Part shown: positions 1-6,379 of the stretch, piece by piece
Position numbering within the stretch: the stretch's first letter is position 1
Layout of the letters: every line of letters starts with the position of its first letter
NCBI GenBank assembly: GCA_003488965.1
Contig: DNJW01000426.1
Span: 1-9,321, forward strand
Source: Lachnospiraceae bacterium
GTDB lineage: Bacteria > Bacillota > Clostridia > Lachnospirales > Lachnospiraceae
Direction of reading: 5' to 3'
Length of the DNA: 9,321 nt
Translations under genes and position numbers: made by a program
Notes under the pieces: model-generated
Database searches by the model: none
Told to the model about the DNA's origin: nothing
Seen by the model: the letters and a program-made list of their open reading frames with translations, nothing else

Positions 1-756
1 AGTGTAAATGTGGCGATTGCCCTGCAAAAACCGCTGTTGATTAAAGGTGAGCCGGGAACGGGAAAAACGATGCTGGCGGAAGCGGTAGCAAAATCTCTGG
101 GCAAAAAGCTGATTATATGGAATATTAAATCTACCACCAAGGCACAGGAAGGGCTGTATGTATACGATACGATTCAAAGGCTTTATGACGGGCAGTTTGG
201 GGAAGAGGGCGTAGACGATATTGCCAGATATATTAAATTGGGAAAGCTGGGGGAAGCTTTTGAAAGCGAAGAACAAGTAGTTCTGCTGATTGACGAAATC
301 GACAAGGCGGATTTGGAATTTCCCAATGACCTTTTATGGGAACTGGACCAGATGGAATTCTATATCCATGAAACCAAAAGAACCGTAAAAGCGAAAAACA
401 GACCGATTGTGATTATTACATCCAATGCAGAAAAGGAGCTGCCGGATGCTTTCTTAAGAAGATGTATTTTCCATTATATTGATTTCCCGAATGAGGAATT
501 AATGGGTGAGATTGTCAGAACACATTTTCCGGATATCGAGGAGAAACTTTTGAAAAATGCGATGGAGGTATTTTATTGGATACGTTCCATCAAGGATATC
601 CGTAAGAAACCGAGCACCTCTGAATTGATTGACTGGGTCAATGCCCTTCAGATAGGAGGAATACCTCTGGAGAAGATTCAGAAGGAGCTTCCTTTTGTGG
701 GCGTTATTGTAAAAAAAGACGAGGATTTGGAAACGGTCAGGAATAGGGTGAATTAG
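1..756 (+). CDS. MoxR-family AAA+ ATPase (5' end outside window)
   Basis: MoxR-type AAA+ ATPase. These proteins usually act as chaperone-like partners of VWA-domain proteins, using ATP hydrolysis to remodel or activate a target. The frame is open from base 1, and the residues before the GTG at 10 (SVNVAIALQKPLL) match the family's core just ahead of Walker A, so the true N-terminus lies upstream and the GTG is internal. Counting from base 1, Walker A GEPGTGKT is at about residues 16-23, Walker B LLIDEID at about 95-101, the sensor-1 asparagine (ITSNAEKELPDAF) at about 142, the arginine pair after it at 153-154, and a sensor-2-like region (KKPSTSELIDW) at about 203-213. All ATPase motifs look intact. 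The stop is 5 nt before the VWA gene, suggesting one transcript and coupled translation. The natural target of the pair cannot be told from the sequence. Confidence 0.93.
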   Translation, partial: SVNVAIALQKPLLIKGEPGTGKTMLAEAVAKSLGKKLIIWNIKSTTKAQEGLYVYDTIQRLYDGQFGEEGVDDIARYIKLGKLGEAFESEEQVVLLIDEIDKADLEFPNDLLWELDQMEFYIHETKRTVKAKNRPIVIITSNAEKELPDAFLRRCIFHYIDFPNEELMGEIVRTHFPDIEEKLLKNAMEVFYWIRSIKDIRKKPSTSELIDWVNALQIGGIPLEKIQKELPFVGVIVKKDEDLETVRNRVN

Positions 757-761
757 AGTAT

Positions 762-1964
762 ATGTTTGAAAAATTTTTTGACACATTAAAAGCAAAGGGG
801 CTAGAAGTTACCTTAAGCGAATGGCTTACCTTGCAGGAAGCATTGGATAAGGGGCTGTGCGGAAGCAGCCTTACCCAGTTCTATTATGTGGCGAGAATGA
901 TTCTTGTAAAAAGCGAAACGGAATTCGATAAATTTGATATGGCTTTTGAAGAACATTTTAAAGGGGTTCAGTCGGAAAATGAAGTGACCTCCCAGATGCT
1001 CCGGTGGCTGGACAAATCCGATATGATGGAACTTGCCCATGAGGAAGCAAGAGACCATCTGAACCGGATGGAAGAGGTTCAGATTGATAAAGAAGATGTG
1101 GAAGAAAAGTTTAAGCAGCGGCTGAAGGATCAGGACAGCGAGCATAACGGGGGAAGCTACTGGATTGGAACCATGGGAAAAACTTCTTTCGGGAATACCG
1201 GCGGCAACGTAGGAGGAGTCCGTGTTGGCGGAACAACGGGCTACCAGTCCGCGTTTCAGGTAATCGGCGCCAGAAAATATAGGGATTTCCGGGAAGACAA
1301 GGTGATTGACAACAGGCAGTTTCAGCAGGCGCTGCGCAGGCTCCGCCAGTTTTCTACAAAGCTGGATATTCCAAAGACGGAGCTGGATATTGACGGTACG
1401 GTGAATAAAACCTGCAATAATGGCGGATGCCTTCAGATTGTCATGGATAAACCGAGAAAAAATGCAGTGAAATTATTGCTGCTGATGGATTCCGGCGGAA
1501 CGATGATTCCCTATACGACTTTGTTGAGCGAGCTGTTCCAGTCGGTGCATAAATCCAATCATTATAAAGATGTAAAAACTTATTTTTTTCATAACTGTAT
1601 TTACAGTAAACTGTACAAAACGCCAGAATGCGAAAACGGCGACTGGATAGATACGGAGTGGATGTTCCGTAATCTGGACAGCGATTATAAAGTGATTATT
1701 GTAGGGGATGCGGCGATGGCGCCGGAAGAACTGTATTCCACCACCGGGAACTACAGAGGGCCAAACGGCGGGCTTTCCGGAATGGACTGGCTGCTTTTGA
1801 TGAAGCGGCATTATAAAAAAATTGTCTGGCTGAATCCCAAGATGGCGCCTGGCCATGCGCCCTGGAGAGAGGCGGAGACAGCGATTAAAAACACGTTCCC
1901 TATGTATAAGCTGACGGTAGACGGACTGAATCAGGCCATGGTACGGCTGATGGTGAATAAATGA
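762..1964 (+). CDS. VWA domain-containing CoxE-like protein
   Basis: A 400-residue protein of the CoxE-like VWA group, the usual partner of the MoxR ATPase encoded just upstream. The N-terminal half (about 1-125) is rich in charged helices. A glycine-rich segment at about 130-160 (GGSYWIGTMGKTSFGNTGG, then GGVRVGG) precedes the VWA fold, which starts near residue 237. The MIDAS-like motif is DSGGT at 243-247, where classical VWA domains have DxSxS. My recollection is that this family commonly has a DxGGS form. A later acidic loop (VGDAAMAP, about 316-323) could supply another metal ligand. No signal peptide or membrane segment is evident, so it is probably cytoplasmic. The ATG lies 5 nt after the ATPase stop, with a weak AGGGTG about 11 nt upstream, which favours translational coupling. 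Its function is unknown beyond ATPase/VWA pairing. Confidence 0.88.
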   Translation: MFEKFFDTLKAKGLEVTLSEWLTLQEALDKGLCGSSLTQFYYVARMILVKSETEFDKFDMAFEEHFKGVQSENEVTSQMLRWLDKSDMMELAHEEARDHLNRMEEVQIDKEDVEEKFKQRLKDQDSEHNGGSYWIGTMGKTSFGNTGGNVGGVRVGGTTGYQSAFQVIGARKYRDFREDKVIDNRQFQQALRRLRQFSTKLDIPKTELDIDGTVNKTCNNGGCLQIVMDKPRKNAVKLLLLMDSGGTMIPYTTLLSELFQSVHKSNHYKDVKTYFFHNCIYSKLYKTPECENGDWIDTEWMFRNLDSDYKVIIVGDAAMAPEELYSTTGNYRGPNGGLSGMDWLLLMKRHYKKIVWLNPKMAPGHAPWREAETAIKNTFPMYKLTVDGLNQAMVRLMVNK

Positions 1965-2000
1965 AATGCGCGATAAAGCAGCGTGGAAATGAGGAAAAAA

Positions 2001-3227
2001 ATGACGGTATTTGATGAATTAAAGGCAAGGGGACTCCTTGCACAGTTAACCGACGAGGAAGAAATAAAAGAACTGATTAATAACGGAAAGGCAACCTTTT
2101 ATATTGGTTTTGACCCTACGGCGGACAGCCTTCATGTGGGGCATTTTATGGCGCTGTGCCTGATGAAGAGGCTGCAGATGGCAGGAAATAAGCCGATTGC
2201 CCTCATCGGGGGCGGTACGGGCATGATAGGGGATCCTTCCGGCAGAAGCGATATGCGTACGATGATGACGCCGGAAATCATACAGCATAACTGCGACTGT
2301 TTTAAGAAACAGATGAGCAGATTTATTGACTTTTCCGAAGGAAAGGCGCTGATGGTGAACAATGCGGACTGGCTGATGGATCTGAATTATATTGAGGTAT
2401 TAAGGGAAGTAGGCGCCCATTTCAGCGTGAACCGTATGCTGACGGCAGAGTGCTACAAGCAGCGTATGGAAAAGGGACTTAGTTTTCTGGAATTCAATTA
2501 TATGATTATGCAGAGCTATGATTTCTACGTATTGTACCAGAAATACGGCTGTAATATGCAGTTTGGGGGAGACGACCAGTGGAGCAATATGCTGGGAGGC
2601 ACGGAGCTGATACGGCGTAAGCTGGGAAAAGATGCCTATGCCATGACCATTACCCTGCTGCTGAATTCGGAAGGGAAGAAAATGGGGAAAACGCAGAAAG
2701 GCGCCGTATGGCTCGACCCGAATAAGACCTCTCCTTTTGAATTTTTCCAGTATTGGCGTAACGTGGCGGATGCGGATGTGATGAAATGCATCCGTATGCT
2801 TACCTTCCTGCCTTTGGAGGAAATCAACCAGATGGATAAATGGGAAGGAAGCGAATTGAATAAGGCAAAAGAAATTCTGGCATTTGAACTGACCAAGCTG
2901 GTACATGGGGAAGAAGAGGCACAAAAAGCCCTGGAAGGGGCAAGGGCATTGTTTTCCAGCGGAAATGCGGCACAAATGCCTACTGTCTGTCTGACAGAAC
3001 AGGATTTTGCAGAAAATAAGATAGATATTCTTTCCATGCTGACGGTTTCCGGTCTGGTAAGTTCCCGTTCGGAAGGAAGGCGTGCGGTGGAACAGGGCGG
3101 TGTCAGCATAGACGGGGAAAAAGTAAATGATATAAAGGCGGTCTTTGAGAAAGAACAGTTTTCCGGTGATGGGATTGTATTAAAACGCGGCAAAAAGAAC
3201 TTTAAGAAAATAGTTTGCCAAGAATAG
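2001..3227 (+). CDS. tyrS: Tyrosyl-tRNA synthetase
   Basis: Class I aminoacyl-tRNA synthetase that charges tRNA-Tyr with tyrosine in the cytoplasm. The open frame extends back to a GTG at 1983 and an ATG at 1989. I chose ATG 2001 because ATGAGG at 1989-1994 is a Shine-Dalgarno with 6-nt spacing and [11 protein letters not shown] fits the usual N-terminus, giving 408 residues. Visible motifs are the HIGH variant HVGH (45-48), Y34 in YIGFDPT, the tyrosine-binding FGGDDQW (about 188-194) and the KMSKS variant KMGKT (227-231). The C-terminal S4 RNA-binding domain covers roughly 343-408, with [14 protein letters not shown] visible. The gene follows the VWA gene by only 36 nt, so there is no room for a T-box leader and it may be co-transcribed with the moxR/VWA pair. 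It ends at a strong hairpin terminator. Confidence 0.97.
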   Translation: MTVFDELKARGLLAQLTDEEEIKELINNGKATFYIGFDPTADSLHVGHFMALCLMKRLQMAGNKPIALIGGGTGMIGDPSGRSDMRTMMTPEIIQHNCDCFKKQMSRFIDFSEGKALMVNNADWLMDLNYIEVLREVGAHFSVNRMLTAECYKQRMEKGLSFLEFNYMIMQSYDFYVLYQKYGCNMQFGGDDQWSNMLGGTELIRRKLGKDAYAMTITLLLNSEGKKMGKTQKGAVWLDPNKTSPFEFFQYWRNVADADVMKCIRMLTFLPLEEINQMDKWEGSELNKAKEILAFELTKLVHGEEEAQKALEGARALFSSGNAAQMPTVCLTEQDFAENKIDILSMLTVSGLVSSRSEGRRAVEQGGVSIDGEKVNDIKAVFEKEQFSGDGIVLKRGKKNFKKIVCQE

Positions 3228-3250
3228 TATAAAGCTCTCCTGCATATATT
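3222..3250 (+). promoter_or_regulatory. Candidate sigma-E promoter for spoIVA
   Basis: GAATAGT (3222-3228), 14 nt, then CATATATT (3243-3250). Compared with the Bacillus sigma-E consensus as I recall it (kmATATT, 14-15 nt, CATACAnT), the -35 matches 6 of 7 positions and the -10 all but one, at the expected spacing. SpoIVA is a known member of the mother-cell sigma-E regulon. A start about 7 nt downstream of the -10 (near 3257) would fall in the loop of the tyrS terminator, giving a short leader of about 26 nt with the Shine-Dalgarno unpaired. This is a consensus match only and has no experimental support here. Confidence 0.6.
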
Positions 3251-3282
3251 GTAACAGCAAATATGGAAGGGGAGCTTTTTTT
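3231..3282 (+). terminator. Intrinsic terminator of tyrS overlapping the spoIVA ribosome binding site
   Basis: The arms 3231-3240 (AAAGCTCTCC) and 3269-3278 (GGGGAGCTTT) pair over 10 bp with one G-U. An inner stem pairs 3243-3247 with 3261-3265 and 3249-3251 with 3258-3260, around the loop TAACAG. A run of seven T follows at 3276-3282 and directly touches the spoIVA ATG at 3283. The 3' arm contains the spoIVA Shine-Dalgarno (GGAAGGGGAG, 3265-3274), so read-through RNA from tyrS would hide that site in the hairpin. Confidence 0.88.
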
Positions 3283-4764
3283 ATGGATGCGATGCATACG
3301 CATAACTTATACAAGGATATTCAGTCCCGCACCGGCGGGGAAATCTACATCGGAGTGGTAGGGCCGGTAAGAACCGGAAAATCAACTTTTATTAAGCGCT
3401 TCATGGACATTATGGTTCTTCCTTATATGACGCAGGAGCATGAAAAAGAAAGGGCACAGGATGAACTTCCCCAAAGTGCCGGCGGCAAAACGATTACCAC
3501 CACAGAACCTAAATTTATACCGAAAGAAGCCGCCAAAATTACCTTGAATGATGATATCGATGTAAATGTACGTCTGATTGACTGTGTCGGATACATGGTA
3601 GACGGGGCCAGCGGCCATATGGAAGAGGATGCGGAACGGATGGTCAAAACGCCTTGGTCTGCAGAAGAGATTCCCTTTACTCAGGCAGCGGAAATCGGTA
3701 CGAGAAAAGTCATTAACGACCACTCCACCATAGGAATTGTGGTTACTTGTGACGGAAGCTTCGGGGAAATACCAAGAGAGAGCTATGTGCCTGCAGAAGA
3801 AAGAACAATTTTGGAATTAAAAAAGATACATAAGCCTTTTATTGTTTTAGTAAATTCCGAAAAGCCTTATTCGGAGGAAACAAAAAAACTGGCGGATTCC
3901 ATCGCAGATAAATATCAGGTCTGTGCCATGGCGGTTAATTGCGAGCAGCTGAAAAAAGATGATATCCATACAATTATGGAGAATATTCTGTATGAATTCC
4001 CGTTGACAATGATTGAATTCTATATGCCCAAATGGGTGGAAATGCTTCCTAATACCCATAGGATGAAGGCGGATATTATAGCGCAGATAAAAGAACTGAT
4101 GGGGCGTCTTGGCTATGTAAGGGATGTCACCGGGAACGGGATTGCCCTGGAAAGCGAATATATACGGAAATGCAAGGTAGACGGGGTAGATATGGCTACC
4201 GGATGCGTATCCGTATCTCTGGATGTGGACGATTCCTACTATTATGAAATGCTCAGCGATTTGATTGGAGAGAGCATTACCGGAGAGTACCAGCTTTTGT
4301 CCATATTAAAAGATATGGCAAAAATGAAAAAAGAGTATGTGAAAGTTCTTCATGCGGTGGAAGCAGTCAGATGCAAGGGCTATGGGGTGGTAACTCCTGA
4401 CAGGGATGAGATAACCTTGGATAAACCGGAAGTAATACGCCACGGCAACAAATTCGGCGTAAAAATCAAAGCGGAAAGTCCCAGCATACATATGATACGG
4501 GCAAATATCGAAACCGAGATATCGCCGATTGTAGGTACGGAACAGCAGGCAGAAGACCTAATCCGCTATATATCCGATGCCGGAACCAGCGAGGAAGGCA
4601 TCTGGGAAACCAATATTTTCGGAAAAACAGTGGAGCAGCTTGTAAACGACGGCATCACAGGAAAGATTGCCATGATAGGAGAAGAAAGCCAGGTGAAGCT
4701 GCAGGAAACCATGCAGAAGATAGTGAATGACAGTAATGGGGGGATGGTCTGCATTATTATATAG
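3283..4764 (+). CDS. spoIVA: Stage IV sporulation protein A, spore coat basement-layer ATPase
   Basis: SpoIVA polymerises on the mother-cell side of the forespore outer membrane, using ATP hydrolysis, and forms the platform on which the spore coat assembles. The 493-residue length fits the family (492 in B. subtilis). Walker A is GPVRTGKST (27-35). A threonine-rich stretch, GKTITTTEPKF (about 68-78), corresponds to the sensor-threonine region, and LIDCVG (98-103) is the Walker B-like strand. VNSEKP at about 190-195 replaces the GTPase NKxD motif, in keeping with a TRAFAC-type fold that uses ATP. The protein ends GGMVCIII, the hydrophobic tail typical of the family and needed in B. subtilis for assembly. 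ATG 3283 has GGAAGGGGAG about 8 nt upstream; a second ATG at 3292 is less likely. Expression is probably sigma-E driven from 3222-3250. No ordinary terminator follows directly; the nearest hairpin is element A. Confidence 0.97.
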   Translation: MDAMHTHNLYKDIQSRTGGEIYIGVVGPVRTGKSTFIKRFMDIMVLPYMTQEHEKERAQDELPQSAGGKTITTTEPKFIPKEAAKITLNDDIDVNVRLIDCVGYMVDGASGHMEEDAERMVKTPWSAEEIPFTQAAEIGTRKVINDHSTIGIVVTCDGSFGEIPRESYVPAEERTILELKKIHKPFIVLVNSEKPYSEETKKLADSIADKYQVCAMAVNCEQLKKDDIHTIMENILYEFPLTMIEFYMPKWVEMLPNTHRMKADIIAQIKELMGRLGYVRDVTGNGIALESEYIRKCKVDGVDMATGCVSVSLDVDDSYYYEMLSDLIGESITGEYQLLSILKDMAKMKKEYVKVLHAVEAVRCKGYGVVTPDRDEITLDKPEVIRHGNKFGVKIKAESPSIHMIRANIETEISPIVGTEQQAEDLIRYISDAGTSEEGIWETNIFGKTVEQLVNDGITGKIAMIGEESQVKLQETMQKIVNDSNGGMVCIII

Positions 4765-4799
4765 AGTAGATGGTGTGTCTTACATATCGGCATGAGTCC

Positions 4800-4938
4800 G
4801 CGCCGCCAGAGAACATCTTTCTACGTACGCCCCGCTTCCGCTTCACAAAAAACGCAGCAGACGCTAGGCTCAAAAAGACTTCGCCAAGCGCTGGCGTTTT
4901 TTGAGAGGCTCCTTAAGAAAGATGTTCTCTGGCGGCGC
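4800..4938 (-). repeat. Palindromic element A (139 bp, perfect 23-bp arms)
   Basis: The outer arms 4800-4822 and 4916-4938 are exact reverse complements over 23 bp, from GCGCCGCCAGAG on the left to CTCTGGCGGCGC on the right. Inside is a second hairpin: AAAAAACGC (4847-4855) pairs with GCGTTTTTT (4894-4902), an AG bulge follows (4856-4857), then CAG(A)CGCT (4858-4865) pairs with AGCGCTG (4887-4893). The 21-nt loop at 4866-4886 begins AGGCTCAAAAAG and ends CTTCGCCA. The core is A-tract, GC stem, T-tract, so it could act as a bidirectional intrinsic terminator, and it is the only such structure after spoIVA. The strand is set to match the inverted copy C, which aligns with the reverse complement of A at roughly 80% core identity by eye. 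Confidence 0.88.
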
Positions 4939-4981
4939 TGGTTTATTGGTATATCCGGTAATGTATAGACAGTTATTCGCC

Positions 4982-5228
4982 GGGCTATTGTATTGGCAAG
5001 AACGGAAGTGTATCATTAATCAGTATCTGCACATTTTTTTGTATACGATAGCCTAACGCAGCAAAAACACCTATTTCTACGTACACCCTACTTTTGCCAA
5101 AAAACGCAGCAGACGTTAAGCTTAAAAGAACAGAAATTTTAATCGCTGGCGAAATTTGTTTATCGTATACTTAATAATATGCAGAAAGTGATTTCCTGAG
5201 CATTGTATGTTTGCCAATACAGTAGCCC
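4982..5228. repeat. Long imperfect palindrome enclosing element B
   Basis: GGGCTATTGTATTGGCAA (4982-4999) pairs with 5211-5228 over 18 positions with one G-U. Closer in, 5018-5040 pairs with 5171-5193 at 17 of 23 positions, and 5041-5050 pairs perfectly with 5161-5170. The halves therefore mirror each other around B, with looser stretches between. Outside the 18-bp repeat, TTCGCCGGGC (about 4976-4985) resembles the reverse complement of the start of element C's left arm (GCCCAGCCGAA), so the palindrome may run into C. Confidence 0.7.
5041..5170 (-). repeat. Palindromic element B, decayed copy in the orientation of A
   Basis: TTTCTACGTAC (5074-5084) and AAAAAACGCAGCAGACG (5099-5115) are identical to parts of element A in the same order, and GCTGGCG (5145-5151) matches the far side of A's stem. 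The conserved loop is degraded, and the T-tract has become AAATTT, so the core hairpin and its terminator character are largely lost. The ends are a perfect 10-bp inverted repeat, GTATACGATA (5041-5050) and TATCGTATAC (5161-5170), which continues outward imperfectly (5018-5040 with 5171-5193, 17 of 23 positions paired). The exact boundaries are uncertain. Confidence 0.7.
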
Positions 5229-5359
5229 AGCCGAAAAGATATTCCTCAAGGAGCCCCTTAAAAAGCGTCAGTACTTGGCGAAGTTTTTTTGAGCCTAGTA
5301 CTGCTACGCTTTTTGTGGAGCGGGAGCGTGGCGACGGAGGAATATCTTTTCGGCTGGGC
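5225..5359 (+). repeat. Palindromic element C (135 bp, inverted relative to A)
   Basis: The outer arms 5225-5247 and 5337-5359 are exact reverse complements over 23 bp (GCCCAGCCGAAAAG on the left, CTTTTCGGCTGGGC on the right). The core hairpin pairs AAAAAGCGT (5260-5268) with ACGCTTTTT (5306-5314) and CAGTACT (5269-5275) with AGTACTG (5297-5303), with a CT bulge at 5304-5305. The 21-nt loop at 5276-5296 begins TGGCGAAG and ends GAGCCT. The 3' side carries GGAGCGGGAGCGTGGCG, unpaired in this fold. The core matches element A on the opposite strand, including the loop and bulge, while the arms are mostly different in sequence but equal in length. The element ends exactly where the 13-bp tandem repeats begin. 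Confidence 0.88.
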
Positions 5360-5437
5360 GGACTTATGCATAGGACTTATGCATAGGACTTATGCATAGG
5401 ACTTATGCATAGGACTTATACACGGAACTTATGCACA
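5360..5437 (+). repeat. Six tandem 13-bp repeats (GGACTTATGCATA)
   Basis: Four exact units (5360-5372, 5373-5385, 5386-5398, 5399-5411) are followed by two variants, GGACTTATACACG (5412-5424) and GAACTTATGCACA (5425-5437). Each exact unit contains the palindrome TATGCATA. The last unit contains TTATGCACA, which fits the degenerate DnaA-box form TTATNCACA; the fifth contains TTATACACG, one base off. The array starts directly after the outer arm of element C and ends 23 nt before the punA promoter. It could be a simple slippage repeat or an iteron-like binding array; the sequence alone does not decide. Confidence 0.92.
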
Positions 5438-5460
5438 TGCCAGAAAATTACGTCTGCCAG

Positions 5461-5489
5461 TTGCCTTTTTTATCATCTCATGGTATATT
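5461..5489 (+). promoter_or_regulatory. Sigma-A promoter for the purine-salvage operon
   Basis: TTGCCT (5461-5466), a 17-nt spacer and TATATT (5484-5489), with TGG directly before the -10 giving an extended -10 (TGGTATATT). Transcription would start near 5496, leaving a leader of about 30 nt before the ATG at 5526. That is too short for a purine riboswitch. The nearest Shine-Dalgarno-like sequence is AGGA at 5511-5514, at a longish 11-nt spacing. Confidence 0.7.
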
Positions 5490-5525
5490 ATTACTGTTAA
5501 CAAAAGGAATAGGACGGTTGCGGGA

Positions 5526-6350
5526 ATGAAAAAGGATTATGAAAAACTGTTAAAATGTTATGAAAGTTTTCGGGAGAAAATTAAATTTCAGCCTAAGGTG
5601 GCGATTGTGTTAGGTTCGGGTCTTGGGAATTTTGCGGACAATATACAGATTGAAGAGGAACTTTCCTATGGAGATATAGACGGATTTCCTGTTTCTACGG
5701 TGCCTGGACATGCGGGGAAGTTCATTTTTGGATATCTGGGAGAGGTGCCCGTGGTATGCATGAAAGGGCGTGTGCATTATTATGAAGGTTATCCGATAGG
5801 TGATGTGGTGCTGCCTGCCCGCCTGATGAAGATGATGGGAGCGGAGATTCTTTTTCTTACCAATGCTTCCGGAGGTGTAAACTACGATTTTAAAGCAGGG
5901 GATTTGATGATGATTACGGATCATATTTCCTGTTTTGTGCCGAATCCGTTAATTGGGGCAAATGTGGAAGAACTGGGTACCCGTTTTCCGGATATGAGCA
6001 CCGTATATGATAAAGGCCTGCAGGAAATTCTCAGGCAGACTGCAAAAGAACATGGGATTTCTATGAAGGAAGGGGTTTATGCCCAGCTGACAGGACCTTC
6101 TTTTGAGTCGCCGGCAGAAATACGTATGATGCGCACTTTAGGGGCGGATGCTGTAGGAATGAGTACGGTAGTGGAAGCGATTGCCGCAAATCATATGGGG
6201 ATGAGAATCTGCGGCATTTCTTGTGTATGCAATCTGGCTGCAGGGATGACGGAAAATCCGCTGACACATGAGGAAGTACAGGAAGCTGCCAATAAGACAG
6301 CGCCTTTATTTACAAAACTGGTATCGGAGTCCGTTAAGAAATTCTTATAA
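5526..6350 (+). CDS. punA: Purine nucleoside phosphorylase, trimeric 6-oxopurine type
   Basis: Cleaves inosine, guanosine and their deoxy forms with phosphate, giving the free base and (deoxy)ribose-1-phosphate, in cytoplasmic purine salvage. The 274-residue length is typical of the low-molecular-weight trimeric class. Motifs seen: VLGSGLG (28-34) with the phosphate-binding serine S31, VPGHAG (59-64) with H62, MKGRVHYYEGYP (79-90) with R82 and H84, LTNASGG (111-117), GPSFES (190-195) with base-contacting E194, GMST (211-214), and N236 in SCVCNLAAGM. The Asn at this position is the one associated with preference for 6-oxopurines. It is the first gene of the probable operon, with its own promoter at 5461-5489. 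The amidohydrolase start follows 29 nt after the stop. The symbol follows B. subtilis usage for the inosine/guanosine enzyme; substrate range is inferred. Confidence 0.95.
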   Translation: MKKDYEKLLKCYESFREKIKFQPKVAIVLGSGLGNFADNIQIEEELSYGDIDGFPVSTVPGHAGKFIFGYLGEVPVVCMKGRVHYYEGYPIGDVVLPARLMKMMGAEILFLTNASGGVNYDFKAGDLMMITDHISCFVPNPLIGANVEELGTRFPDMSTVYDKGLQEILRQTAKEHGISMKEGVYAQLTGPSFESPAEIRMMRTLGADAVGMSTVVEAIAANHMGMRICGISCVCNLAAGMTENPLTHEEVQEAANKTAPLFTKLVSESVKKFL

Positions 6351-6363
6351 AACGGCTGCCGTT
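6351..6363 (+). other. Small hairpin before the amidohydrolase ribosome binding site
   Basis: AACGG-CTG-CCGTT forms a 5-bp stem with a 3-nt loop immediately after the punA stop. The same CCGTT could instead pair with the following AACGG (6364-6368), which runs into the Shine-Dalgarno GGAGGA (6367-6372). There is no T-run, so it is not a terminator. It may modulate processing or translation between the two genes, but the stem is short. Confidence 0.35.
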
Positions 6364-6379
6364 AACGGAGGACTATTTG

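Larger units (their letters stand above)
4765..5525. other. 761-nt intergenic region packed with inverted and direct repeats
   Basis: No reading frame here looks like a gene on either strand. The stretch holds three related palindromic elements (A 4800-4938, B 5041-5170, C 5225-5359), an 18-bp inverted repeat flanking B (4982-4999 and 5211-5228), a six-unit 13-bp tandem repeat (5360-5437) and the punA promoter (5461-5489). I see nothing recognisable in 4765-4799, 4939-4975 or 5438-5460. No transposase, tRNA or known riboswitch was recognised. Both flanking genes are on the + strand, so this lies between spoIVA and the purine operon. Confidence 0.85.

Noticed and set aside
10..12. GTG at 10 as the true start of the MoxR-type ATPase
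   Set aside because: The frame is open from base 1 and the residues before it match the conserved segment preceding Walker A; starting here would remove the family's N-terminal part.
2400..2975. Long minus-strand open frame (191 codons) inside tyrS
   Set aside because: It lies wholly antisense to a gene with intact family motifs, has no recognisable domain or ribosome binding site, and is explained by codon bias of the real gene.
4800..5359. Insertion sequence or autonomous transposon
   Set aside because: There is no transposase frame on either strand, and the outer arms differ between copies, unlike ordinary terminal inverted repeats.
5360..5437. Possible CRISPR array
   Set aside because: Units of 13 bp follow each other with no spacers and there are no cas genes, so it is a tandem repeat.
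5490..5525. Purine riboswitch ahead of the purine operon
   Set aside because: The leader after the predicted start is only about 30 nt, and no three-way junction or conserved aptamer core is visible.
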